18,757 nt of DNA, taken from Isohypsibius dastychi. Lineage: Eukaryota > Tardigrada > Eutardigrada > Parachela > Isohypsibiidae. Position 1 is the stretch's first letter. Each line of letters begins with the position of its first letter. A program made the position numbers and the translations under genes. Where the stretch lies: assembly GCA_034696485.1 (NCBI GenBank), contig JAQIWT010000518.1, positions 1-18,757 on the forward strand, in the 5' to 3' direction. Below, piece by piece: positions 8,144 through 18,132 of this stretch. Under the pieces are notes generated by a model, which had not been told where the DNA came from, did no database searches, and saw only the letters and a list, made by a program, of their open reading frames with translations.

Positions 8144-11100
8144 ATGGAAGAGAAAAAACTCTGGCTTATGGCTGGTTTGTTTTTTGGTTAATATTCACTG
8201 GAAATGAAATTGTCATGGATTTATTTGGTGATGTTGGAATATGTTACATTCGGTGGGTGACTGACTCCTACGACTGTTTTGACTGGTCTGACAAATTTAA
8301 TTGACAGGTTTGGCTTCTGATGATCAAGCAAGATTGATACGGGATTTATTTCGGAATTACAATGCGCTACTTCGGCCTGTGAAAACTGTCAACGAAACAG
8401 TGACCGTCACTTTTGCTATGACGCTGACTTTATTAATTTATGTGGTAAGTACATGGAATATCTTTGTGCCGTGTTTTTTAATAAACAGTATTCAATTAGT
8501 AATTACAATTTGAGAAGTATTTTAGTTTGTAAATCCATTATTATCAATTCAAATAGTTGTTTTTCCAAAAGGCAACTGGTTCACTGAATTACAATTAAAC
8601 AAAAGTTTGGAACAACTAGTAATTCAGTTTTATTTCGGCGAATTTGATTCTAAATTTGCCGCAGTTGTGACTTGACTGGCTTTTTCGTAGTCAGAATTTG
8701 TCGAATGAAATGAAAAGGTCATAAAAACACTGCGCTTTCTTTAGCGCTCAACACAACATGCTTCAGTTATTTATATTTATTGAATTAAAATGTTTTTTGA
8801 TTGAATTTCTATCTCAGTTTTCAAAAATATTTGGCATCTTGTTTGTTGAGTCCGCCAGAGATGCAGAATTTCAGTATATATGGTTTCAACGGCATCCGGA
8901 AATACTCGAAGACAGCACTTCTTCGCGGATGCTCGAATTACGTACTTGTTGTTCTAAATTGGTTTTGCGAAATGCAACTGCAAAAAGGACGTCAGAATGT
9001 GAGTGGAGTTCTCAGATGTAAAGTGTCGCTAATTAAGTAAACAAGCCGGATCACTTGTGAGTTAGTGCGCTCATCCTGACGGCTGCTGATCTTGCATATA
9101 TTTTTGGATGTTTCTTGAGACGGCTGGTGACGTTTTTAATTATCTGTTTGTAGAACGAACGTCAACAGGTGATGAAAACCAACGGATACACTGTCTTGGT
9201 AAGCTTGACGATTACGTTTCACAGCTTAAAGCGACCACAAAATTGCTTGTTGATTGCTTCGTAATCCAAGTTGGGTTTTTGGCATTTGCATTGGCCGCCC
9301 TACATTACTTTGAAAGAGATTTTTTACCACAGCATGAAAATGTTTTTCGTATTTGGACACGCAAAAAATGCTCGCATCATCAATCAAACTGAATAATATT
9401 AATTATATTTCAAATTGTTGTCATAAAGCCATTGATTGCTGCTGTGATTAAAATCAGAACAGGAATTTGTTTCTTATCCAAACAACCATTATCGGACTGC
9501 TCTAAGGATGGCAACTCGGTTTATTTGTCTTGATGAAAATAATCGACCGATTACACTGACATTCGAAGAAGCTTCTATTAACCCTATGTTTGTTTTTTAA
9601 ATCAGGAGTGGACCGATCCTCAGTTTGTCTGGAATATTGCTGATTATGGGTAAGATCCAAATAATTGTGGGATTTTGCTGAGTGACCCTGTTGTTTATCT
9701 CTCATCTAGCGGCATCACTGCTATCCGTGTGCCTGTGGAAAAAGTTTGGACACCGGATATTGTATTGCTCACAAAGTGAGTAGTTCTTCGCAGTGTCTGG
9801 CTTATCCGATTTCTGTCATACTCTATTCAGTTGAATAATTCTTCTGATTATTGTGCATACTTCCGCCACTTTGAAAATATAATTCACCGATTCTATTTTA
9901 CAGCACCGACGGGAAATTTGGTCCGAGTTATCGGGCAAACGCTGTGATTTATAATTCTGGAAGTGTCAACTGGATGCCTCCTTTTATTTACAAAAGGTGG
10001 GGCCTTGTCGATTTTTCACAAAATTACATTTGGGTTTAATTAAGTTCGCTTCGATATTTGTTTTTTTACTTCCAGCTCGTGCCAAATTGAAGTCGACTTC
10101 TTTCCGTTCGATGTAAGTCAGTCTAATTATTTTTTCGGTCATGTGCGAATTCTTCAATCAGAGATTAACATTCTTTATTACAGCAACAAGAATGTGTGAT
10201 GCGATTTTCGTCGTGGACTTATACGGCGAAAGAAGTGGATATTCAGACCAAGCAGATCGTGGTCGATGTCACCAATTACCTGCGTGGTGGAATCTGGGAT
10301 TTGGTCGATGCCCGAATTAGCCGCGTATCCTACGACCTGGATGGTTATTCCACACGAACCGCCGAACCACGAGTGGACATATTGGTGACAATTGTCATCA
10401 GAAGGAAAACTTTATTTTATACTGTAAGTAAATGGTCGCATATCACATCCGTATTTAGGTTTCAGTAGTGACTTTCGTTGATTACTCTTCATTCTCGATT
10501 CGGATTATATTCTGTTTGTTTCATTATATTTTACTATATTACATTATATTATTTTATGTTATATTGAATTATGTTACATTCACTGTATTTTGTTATTTTG
10601 GATTGTGTCTTCTCAAGAAATAGACGGTCTCTGCGTTAAGTCTTTTCCACCAGATCTCTGATCTGACTTGTGGGGAGTGAATTGACCATTTTAGTTTATC
10701 TTTTATCTGATCCAATTCATGTATAGAACCGATTGTATTTAAAGCCATTCTCTTGAGAATATTTTATTCTGTGGAGTGCATATAGCTTAAGCAGTAGATG
10801 CACTTTGATGTAGATTACCCACAGATTATTTTGTTTGTTGTGTTTGTCGTTAACTTGGATACAATTTTATTTAGCTTCAGGTATCGCATTTTGGTTAAAA
10901 AAAATTGTTTTAAACTAACATACAATTTTCAAAAAAATCAAATCATTTAATAAATAATTTTGAAACAGTTTTCTGTGCAGTTTTGCTGTTTAACGTGTAA
11001 ACTGTACCTGATCATATCATTATCTTCTGCTACATTTTAGGTGAATTTGCTCATTCCAACAGTTTTGATTGCCTTCATGACTGTCTTCGTATTTCTCCTT

Positions 11101-12193
11101 CCAACTGTTGCCGGTGAAAAGGTCACTCTGACAATTTCTCTTACTCTGACCATTGTCGTGTTTCTTCTTCTCGTCTCGAAAATCCTTCCGCCGGCTGAGA
11201 CCATGCCATTGATTTCCAAATTTCTACTCTTCATATTCATGATGAATTTGGTCTCCGTTTTCGTCACTGTTATCACCATCAACCTAAATTATCGCAGTCC
11301 AAAAACGCACGACATGCCTGACTGGATGAGAAGAGTTTTTCTCAAAACTCTCCCACGACTTTTATTAATGTCGAAGCGCCCAGTCTCGTATTTGAAAAAG
11401 CGGAAAAAAGGGAGAAACGCTGGCAGTCATGCGGAGAATTCCCACCAGACGAACGGATTGTTGAACATGTTTCGTGGTCCAACAGCACAACGTGTTCGAA
11501 CAGCGGATGCCGGAACAAATACGCTTTTTAATCCGCTGGATTATGATTGTGATTCGCCGGATACGGAACTGTTTGTCGTGGAAAATAATCCAGATAAAGT
11601 TCTCGTTGAAAAATCCGTTGATTTTATAGCGTCTCACATGGAGAGGAATAATCAGATCAAAATGGTGAGTTTATTTTTAGAAACCAGTGACCTTTTCGAC
11701 AGTTTTATCAAGATTGACACAACAGTATGGTTTTCAAGTCATGTATTCTTTTTCTGTTTTTGTCTTTCGACATTTATCAGTTGGAATAGACGTTTCGAAT
11801 TCGGAATTGAGAGTAAAAGAATAAAATCTTACTGGCATCCTTATGAGGATAAAAATTTTTGATGCCTGTTAGCAGCGATATTTTCGCAGTTTCGACAAAA
11901 CTATACATCTAGTTTAATACCTCTGAATTTATATTCATATTTAATAATTCACAATTTAAATTTATTTTTTATTATCTTTAAGAAAATGAACAGAGTGTCA
12001 GTTAACAAACATGTATTCACAGGTCGAAGAGGACTGGAAATACCTGGCTCTTGTTGTTGATCGGATTTTGCTATGGATATTTTTCTGGGGTACCTGCGCC
12101 GGTTCAACGTCGATATTGCTCAGTTCCGAGCATTTATTCACTTACGTGGATGAAGGGGAAACGATAAAAAGACTAACCCAACTTTTGCAATAA
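8144..12193 (+). CDS. Nicotinic acetylcholine receptor subunit, non-alpha type
   Basis: Ten exons (8144-8186, 8308-8444, 9154-9198, 9606-9649, 9710-9775, 9904-9996, 10076-10112, 10184-10423, 11041-11664, 12023-12193) give 499 aa. Exon 1 (signal peptide MEEKKLWLMAGLFF) uses a weak GTTAAT donor and is tentative; the rest is firm. The extracellular domain has DDQARLIRDLF, the Cys-loop C145-C159 with 13 residues between, loop-B Trp166 and loop-D Trp77. M1 is at about 236-258, M2 at about 260-283, M3 at about 291-316 and M4 at about 450-476. Glu261 before M2 (GEKV) predicts a cation-selective pore, and the 9' Leu is kept. Loop C lacks the vicinal cysteines, so this is not an alpha subunit and should need partners. 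Loop A has Leu (VLLTN) where many subunits have an aromatic residue. The 45-nt exon 3 is divergent. Introns 2 (709 bp), 8 (617 bp) and 9 (358 bp) hold no clear gene. Confidence 0.92.
10500..10600. repeat. AT-rich degenerate repeat in nAChR intron 8
   Basis: A run of imperfect copies of a TTATATT/ACATTATATT-like motif occupies roughly 10505-10585 inside the 617-bp intron between exons 8 and 9 of the receptor gene. It is low-complexity sequence with no strict period and no coding content. Confidence 0.5.
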
Positions 12194-12211
12194 AAGAGAA
12201 TCTATGAATCA

Positions 12212-12217
12212 AATAAA
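12212..12217 (+). terminator. Polyadenylation signal AATAAA of the nAChR gene
   Basis: A canonical AATAAA lies 19 bp after the receptor stop codon (12191-12193). A second AATAAA overlaps the stop itself (12189-12194). The convergent gene ends at 12266, so the receptor's 3' UTR is either very short or overlaps that gene on the opposite strand. Confidence 0.55.
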
Positions 12218-12265
12218 AGCAGGTTGTGAAAGAGCGCCGAGAAAAAATCAGATGATAAATCAAAC

Positions 12266-12993
12266 TCATAGTTTTCCGGAGTATCGTTTTCCTTTTTCAT
12301 CGATGAAAACATTCATTGGCTCGGTTTCAAATTGAAACATTCCTTGTTGCTCATGCCTGGGTGCGCCGTCCGAGAACAAGTTAATAATTGTCGGGGTATC
12401 TTTCACTGGGTTGGGTGAAGACCATCCGGAATTCTGGAAACTGGGTGGGTCTCTCCGCGGTTCCGGAGAAAAAAGCATTTGTGGCGGAGGCGCCAGCGTT
12501 TTCCTGGACCCGGGCATTCCAATCGGTTTTGATGAAACCGGAAAAAATGCCTCAGATCCGACTTGCATGTGACGCGGCGACGGCGAAGACGATGGTGACC
12601 TTTGAAAGGACTGCGCCGGAGAATATGGTGCTGAATGATCGGATTCGCCTATCATGACGACCGAAGTTGCGTTCCCGGTGGGGGGATAGTCAAATCTTTC
12701 GTCTGTCGGTCGCGGTGTTACAGATTCACGAAAAAGAGTGAAATTTGGGGTTCCACGTGGACTGTGGTTGTCATCAACCGAATAACCACTTATTTGGTCG
12801 CGATGCGGTCCGTAGTCGTTTCCGACGGTTAGTACCGATGGTCCAAAATCTGTGGGGAAGTTTTGATTTTAATTTATGAATAGTGGACTTGCGCGGACTT
12901 ACTTGAGTGATACGAACTCGAATTGTGATCGCCATAGTTGTTCCCACCTAGAGTTACACTCTCGGTTCTTCTATAATCGGTCGTCAAAGACAT
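12266..12993 (-). CDS. Unrecognised Ser/Pro-rich, probably disordered protein, 224 aa
   Basis: Two exons, complement of 12903-12993 and 12266-12849, are joined by a 53-bp intron with GTAAGT donor and CCCCACAG acceptor. Phase 1 is kept and the frame stays open through 224 codons. There is no signal peptide and no membrane segment. The N-terminal third is rich in Gly, Asn, Asp, Tyr, Ser and His (LGGNNYGDHNSSSYHS). The middle is rich in Ser-Pro dipeptides (SPAQSFQRSPSSSPSPRH, residues about 106-123), possible proline-directed kinase sites. The C-terminal part has a more ordered TPTIINLFSDG segment and ends KGKRYSGKL. I do not recognise the family, and a cytoplasmic or nuclear scaffold is only a guess. 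On the minus strand a TTATAA palindrome at 13068-13073 lies about 75 bp upstream of the ATG and could be its TATA box. It converges on the receptor gene with 72 bp between stop codons. Confidence 0.7.
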
Positions 12994-13574
12994 TTTGTAC
13001 GACAGATTGATAACTACGGTACTTGCTTTCCGAAAAAATGAAAATCTTCGTGTTGGGAAAAACTTGCTTATAAGCTGTTTCGGTTCGGTTATTTTTAATG
13101 CATATGTTCATACATGTCTTCGACGCAAACTGCTGACAAAGCACTCACGTTAGTGATTAAGAAGAAAACGTGTGCGGAAGATCAGTTGAAGATAGGTATC
13201 ATACACACAGTAGAGACGATCCGATTCGCCAATGCCGCTTTTTCAGTACAGTGAGTCAAGACCAAGTTGAACTTGACCTTTACATTTGGTGTTCAGGTGC
13301 GTTCTTTGATCAATAAGATTTTGCTGAACCAACAAGCATGGTTCTGATGTGTTACCATAAGTGACTTACTCACGGATAAATGTGTTTGTGCAAGTAAAAC
13401 CGGAAGAAAAAAATAATGCGGCAATGCTAGAGAAGTTTTGATAAAAATCATATTAACAACCATTTTCTGAGTTCTCAGCTCACTATTATTACGAATTCAG
13501 AAATATTAGGCATTGATCATAGTTCAGATCAACATTTCAAATGCAGAATCCGGGAAACAGCTATGAGAAAATTC
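12994..13574. other. Intergenic region, promoter side of the 12266-12993 gene
   Basis: The 581-bp spacer lies between two minus-strand genes. It contains the palindrome GCTTATAAGC (13066-13075), a candidate TATA element for the gene starting at 12993. The distal part must hold the 3' UTR of the glycine-rich gene. No open frame with recognisable content, no RNA gene and no repeat was found. Confidence 0.4.
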
Positions 13575-14683
13575 CTAGTTGGCGATTGCTCCGTAGGTGA
13601 TTTTCTTGATTTTTCTCGAACGAGATTCATGTTGTCTGTCTTCTTCAACGACTGCGGCGGCACTGCTTCCATAGTTGGCCACGCTATCGTCGCTATCATC
13701 CTCTACTGCAACACGGTGGTGTTTCTTCTTTTTATAAACTACTACATTGTCATCATTGTTGTTGTTATTGTTGTTATTGCTGCTTCCCCATCCGTTATTG
13801 TTACTGGTGCTGTAGCCGTTATTGTTTCCATTGTTGTAACCCCCAACGCCACCGAGGCCGATACCGCCAAGTCCCAGACCGTAACCACCGAAACCCAGAC
13901 CGTAACCTCCAATACCTGAAGAAAATGTTTTTGCGTCCATTGGTTAAGCAGGTACTAAACAAAACAAAATATACCGTAGCCAATACCATAGCCACCGATC
14001 CCACCGATTCCACCCAGTCCCAGTCCATATCCGCCGAACCCACCATAGCCTATAAATAAATATTTCATTGTTGTCACTAAGAGGTAGATTTTGTGCAAAA
14101 TGAGTATCAGCTGGACAGAATCAAGAGTGAAAAATTAAAAATGAAAACATGCGTAGTCATTCGTCGAAAAGCTTGTAGGTTCACCAGCATTTTCAACTCT
14201 ATAAATCTAAGGAACAGTTTGAATACCATATCATAACTGTATCAATGAACGATATCAATCCCATGCGATCTGGTTTTGGAATATTTGCTATTTTTTCACA
14301 ATTTTTTTCATTTTTTGTAATTTTACTGCTTAGTGATTTATTTCAATCACGTACCTCCACCGAATCCACCGTATCCGCCACGTCCGCGTCCACCTCCCCA
14401 GCCACGGCCACCGCCACCACCCCATCCCCCACGACCCCCACCACGGCCTCCACCTCCTCCCCAACCACCTCCTCCCATTCGGCCACCACCTCCACCTCCA
14501 CCTCTTCCGGCAGCTGTAAAATAAAAACTGTTGGAAGCCAAATATTTTTCTCCTTTTCAATTGAAAATTCGGACACCCAGACCAAAAAATAAAATCAGTT
14601 GCCCGATAATACGTACCGGCGAATTCCATGACTAAGAACACAGTCGCGAGAACCAGAAATCCAAACTTAAAGTATGAAGCCAT
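13575..14683 (-). CDS. Secreted glycine-rich protein with Asn-rich tract, 213 aa
   Basis: Four exons, complement of 14617-14683, 14355-14513, 13975-14049 and 13575-13915, all join in phase 1. Exon 1 encodes a signal peptide (MASYFKFGFLVLATVFLVME, cleavage near residue 22-24). Exon 2 encodes about 53 residues of GGRG/GGW repeats, an Arg-Trp-Gly block. Exons 3 and 4 begin with GYGG/GLGLGGIGG repeats, then an Asn-Gly-Ser tract with a run of Asn (about 133-153). A basic KKKKHHR cluster, an acidic DDSDD cluster and a mixed charged C-terminus follow. It has no cysteine. Such proteins occur in cuticle, silk, shell matrix or as Gly-rich antimicrobial peptides; the sequence does not say which. The identical phase at every junction would let repeat exons be duplicated or skipped without frameshift. 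Minus-strand TATTTAT at about 14743-14750 may be its TATA box. Antisense frames through the repeats are shadows. Confidence 0.82.
14355..14513. repeat. GGN-codon low-complexity repeat (exon 2 of glycine-rich gene)
   Basis: On the plus strand this stretch is an almost continuous CCACC/CCTCC-type repeat. On the minus strand it encodes the GGRGG/GGWGG repeat of the secreted protein at 13575-14683. Its period is irregular (6-15 nt). All six frames stay open across it, which generates spurious Pro-rich and Thr/Ser-rich ORFs on the other strand. Confidence 0.85.
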
Positions 14684-15540
14684 TTTGAAATATGATGTGC
14701 TGTAAGAAATATCTAAGCAAACAACACACGGGACAGAAGATGGATAAATAGGATTGTTTTCAACTGACTTTTAATTGAAAGACAGTTGTGCCGAAGGGTA
14801 CAATCATGCCGATTCCGGAACTGAAGTGACCGTAGAAGAATGCGGCCACCAAAAAAGCTATCCAACGTCTTTTTGCAATCATGAGCTGGATAGGGGATGC
14901 ATGTGACATATCATTCGCTTGAGTGCACATTGTTTTCCTGGCGAAATTTTTAATATCTACTCCAGTCTTGCCACTATTTTTTTCGGTGTAATTATATTTC
15001 AAGTGGAAAGATAAACAATATTTAAACTTTTAAATTAAGGGCTCATCTCGTAGGCGCTCGGTGACTCAGTCTCCATACCGCGACGACCTGCGCTAGGCGT
15101 CAACAGGTGGAAATTCTGAATATGGAAAAACAACACGTGTTCAAAATGAAGATCATGCTGATACCGGATGTCCGGTTAGAAAAATGAATGAATTATGTAC
15201 GTCAGTCTTTTCAGTACCAGTCGGAGTTATTGCTCCTACGAGAGCAAGGAACCCTCAAGAACACCGACACGGAGAGGCTCAAAGAAATATCCGTTTGTGA
15301 TCCGGTTTGAAAACTCAGTCAACAGGTCTTAAACCATTAAGGAATCGAACCCTTATGGTAATAAACTTGAGAGAAAGAAAAAATTTGAAGAGAGCGAAAA
15401 ACATCAATCACAGGAATCTGGTGATGAAACCGCCTTATTGACACTCGGAATTCTCCAAAATGTGCGTGTATTGTGACTCGTGGCTTGCAACAAAATGCCG
15501 AACTTGCTTCTGTCTGGATCTGGACTGAGAGAGGTAACGT
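14684..15540. other. Intergenic region with one orphan membrane-type ORF
   Basis: The 857-bp gap separates the glycine-rich gene from the SPATA6 gene. Its left end is the promoter side of the glycine-rich gene. The minus-strand frame at 14760-15002 encodes up to 80 aa with a hydrophobic segment (RRWIAFLVAAFFYGHFSSG) resembling a first transmembrane helix of a transporter. It runs into a possible GTCAGT donor at 14770 but has no partner exon that I can identify. The rest (15003-15540) is featureless to me. A tRNA B-box-like GGTTCGATTCC on the minus strand near 15343 lacks an A box and a cloverleaf. Confidence 0.4.
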
Positions 15541-18132
15541 TTAGTATCTGACGAATTCTTCGGTAATTCTACATGCGCGGGTCTTGGAAACTGGTGGTGA
15601 TACTCTGGATGCGAAGGCGCTGCTCGGTCGGATTTTCTGTGTTCCTAGTGGACTACATAAATCATTTGGAGAGCTTCTTCGATTGGAGAACTGCTTGGTG
15701 TTCTTTCGATTTGCCTGGCAAAAAATCACAGACGTCTAAGGTAGAGTATGTATTTTAGAGCTTTTTGGCAAACAGTGTGAGCGTTAATCTAGCTAATGTA
15801 GCTGAATGTTGGGCGGAGAACAGATACAAGCATTCCACGTAATCCGGCCAGCATCCAAAACGAGCGTTTAAATTGACCAGCACCAACCAATCAACCAAAC
15901 ACGCGGTGAAAACGAATAAGTGACACAATCAACTGCTTGACAGGGCGAGCGGAGTGGAGCGGCGGCCACAACGGTGCTGGTCAATTTAAACCAGCTGGGA
16001 TGCTGAGCCAGATTACGTGGAATGCTTGTACAGAAACCGGTGACAATAATTTTTGCCATATATTTACGGTACTGCACTAGATGTAATGTGTATGGTTGGA
16101 CTGCTGATTGAGATTCAGTTAAACTCACTTCCTGAGATCGAGTCACTTTTCGGCATCCCTGGGTGGTCCGACGTATCCGGTCTCTCCTGAGCGTTTCACT
16201 AACGCCACGGTAAACAGATGCGAGCTGAGGTTCGTCTCTGTCCATCGTATATGGAAGTTTCACTCTCAATTCAGGCTGGTTCCGAGTGCGAGGCGATGCT
16301 CTTCTGAAGAATTTCTCTGCAAGAGATCCAGTGTTGTCTCCACAGTCGACATTTCTATCGAACGTGTTTCTGGCTCCGGTCTTTTTGAGAAACTTTTTCA
16401 CGTCTTCCATGTCGTACGCGGGTGACTCCAAGGATACAACTTCAGAGTACTCGCAGGACCGTGGACTAGGGCCTCTGTTTCGAGGGCTTGTCCGTACAGA
16501 GCAGACATCGTTTTTGACCCTCTGACGAGGTGAACTGTAGCGTCTTCTACCTGAAACATTCCGATTCGTAGTCAGAAGTAGTTACTAAAATCCAACTACG
16601 GGCGATCGGTGGTTTTCAAAAACCACAACAAAACAACAGTAACCATTGGTCAGTTACAGTATGTACCTGGGTCAGAATATCTTGGCGAATTATTTCGGCT
16701 ACGTGTTCTTGGTGAGCACATTCTTGGTTGTTCTTGAATAGTTCTCAGATGTGGGATCTGCCTTGCTATTCTGGTTCGTCTGCAACGTTCCGCTGAACGA
16801 TATTCGCCACGATTCTTTTTCTGGTTATACGGTCCATGCTTTGCATCGTAGTCGCGTCGCAGCTTCCTATACACTGGAACAGGAACGTGATTTGGGCTGA
16901 CCCTGCGGACTTCCAAGTCAGAAGGGTGCTGATCTTGGTACTGCATGAGCATGACATCTGTTTCTTGGCTCAAACTTTTATGGAGCTTTGGTACTCGCTG
17001 CAGCGCATCAGGGTCCACCTAAATATAAACACGCGTACACCTTGTCCCTCATTGCGTTGTAATTTCATGTGATTACATGGCGGACAACGAAAAGCGGCCG
17101 ATAGCTTCTGTTACGGTCGTCATCGGTTGACAAGGGTAGACGCATAAGTTTGGGTTGCACTATTCGCTGTGGCCTCAGCAGATTAGTTGCTCCTTGTCTA
17201 CCCCTATTTCTTGGACTGCAACTGGCTGGTTTTTGAGTGCGGAACCTCGCATTCCGTGCAGGACTGAGTGGGGCCGAAGTACAGGTCCGACCAGAAAACC
17301 GTGCACGAGGCTGCAAAGCCATGCAAGATCACGACAGTTTCTGGCCAAGAGATCGGTCACAGAGCGTACCGAGATGATCCTTCCTCGCGGCGACTGGGGT
17401 GACAGCATTCGGCCGCTCAAGGGTCTGGGTGCACGAGAAACTTCACTGACATCCGCGAGCTCACGAAATGTCACATATGACGAACATCTCAATTGCGGCC
17501 GAAAACACTATGAACACAACGTGATTTATTCGGTTGGGAGACTCGACCTTGACACCTACGAAACCTTCGACGCACGTCCTCAGTTCTAGATCGTCGTTTT
17601 GGGCAGTCGAGTCTTTCCCATTGAGCAGGAAATTCCCTGTGCTGCCGTCGTATCTGGCAACAACTTGGCCACTTTCTCCTCCAGAAGATCTTAGCAACTT
17701 CACTGCGAGACGATCATCTAAAACATATCAACAAAATTTGAAGCAAGGTTTTCTCGATGTGAGAACTCATGGTTGTTCTCACGGTAGAGATGTTCGATGG
17801 CTCTCATAACTGTGGCGTGCTTGTACGTCTAGATAGGATGACATGTTCCAGATTTTTCAGTCGTAACTGACTGAAGATGTTGCTCACTCTTTTGAAGCAC
17901 AAGCGTTGTTTGAAGGTTAGTGGGAATTCCAGTCTGACCTGGGATGTCCGCAGCCGTTTCCCCAGCATCTCAACATCCAGGAACGCGTAGGTGCTCGGCG
18001 TGAAATCAGCAGCTGGAGCAGTAATCTTCGTGGAACTTGGTCATTACAGAGGAGCACAGAAGAAGAAGAAACGAGCTTGCTTACGTGTTCAAGCCACACT
18101 TCAACGGTTATCTGGATTAGCTTTCCCGTCAT
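15541..18132 (-). CDS. SPATA6 homologue (spermatogenesis-associated protein 6 family)
   Basis: Nine exons in coding order, complement of 18085-18132, 17888-18025, 17783-17828, 17548-17717, 17370-17507, 17077-17310, 16667-17018, 16129-16550 and 15541-15714, give about 573 aa. The N-terminal 125 residues align with the SPATA6 N-terminal domain of vertebrates: start (KLIQITVEVWLEH), the FPLTFKQRLCFKR stretch, and IEHLYHDRLAVKLL followed by RYDGSTGNFLL. A second family hallmark, FVVRHVDP (FVIRHVDP in vertebrates), spans the exon 6/7 junction. The remainder is Arg/Ser/Pro-rich and probably disordered, as in the family. In mammals SPATA6 is needed to build the sperm head-tail connecting piece, so a sperm role is inferred here. 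The exon 4/5 junction is unsure: the modelled intron (17508-17547, 40 bp, GTCGAG donor) is shorter than any other, and acceptors at 17496-17494 or 17457 are alternatives. The last intron (15715-16128) carries a MITE-like element. Confidence 0.8.
15825..16030. mobile_element. MITE-like element with about 58-bp terminal inverted repeats
   Basis: The left arm 15825-15884 and right arm 15973-16030 are inverted copies starting TACAAGCATTCCACGTAAT and ending in TTTAAATTGACCAGCACC next to the loop. They have a few mismatches and indels in the middle, and an 88-bp loop separates them. The 206-bp unit is flanked on both sides by the direct repeat CAGA (15821-15824 and 16031-16034), consistent with a 4-bp target-site duplication. 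It encodes nothing and lies wholly within the last intron of the SPATA6 gene, where it should be spliced out. It is presumably mobilised by a transposase elsewhere; the superfamily cannot be settled from this copy. Confidence 0.78.

Noticed and set aside
8758-9040. Plus-strand ORFs inside nAChR intron 2
   Set aside because: Two overlapping frames without domains sit between well-defined receptor exons that join in phase 0 without them.
13563-13919. Plus-strand ORF rich in Val/Ile resembling a membrane protein
   Set aside because: The hydrophobicity is the antisense of AAC/AAT and GGT codons in exon 4 of the minus-strand glycine-rich gene.
14245-14592. Plus-strand Thr/Ser/Pro-rich ORFs over the glycine-rich gene
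   Set aside because: They are antisense readings of the GGN repeat of exon 2. The minus-strand model has signal peptide, splice sites and consistent phase.
14684-15002. Splicing of the transmembrane-like ORF onto the glycine-rich gene
   Set aside because: A GTCAGT donor and a TTCTTACAG acceptor before 14696 exist, but joining them gives a stop after ten codons out of frame with the glycine-rich start.
15338-15365. tRNA-like B box GGTTCGATTCC on the minus strand
   Set aside because: A perfect short stem surrounds it, but there is no A-box match upstream, no acceptor stem and no cloverleaf can be drawn; it is most likely chance.
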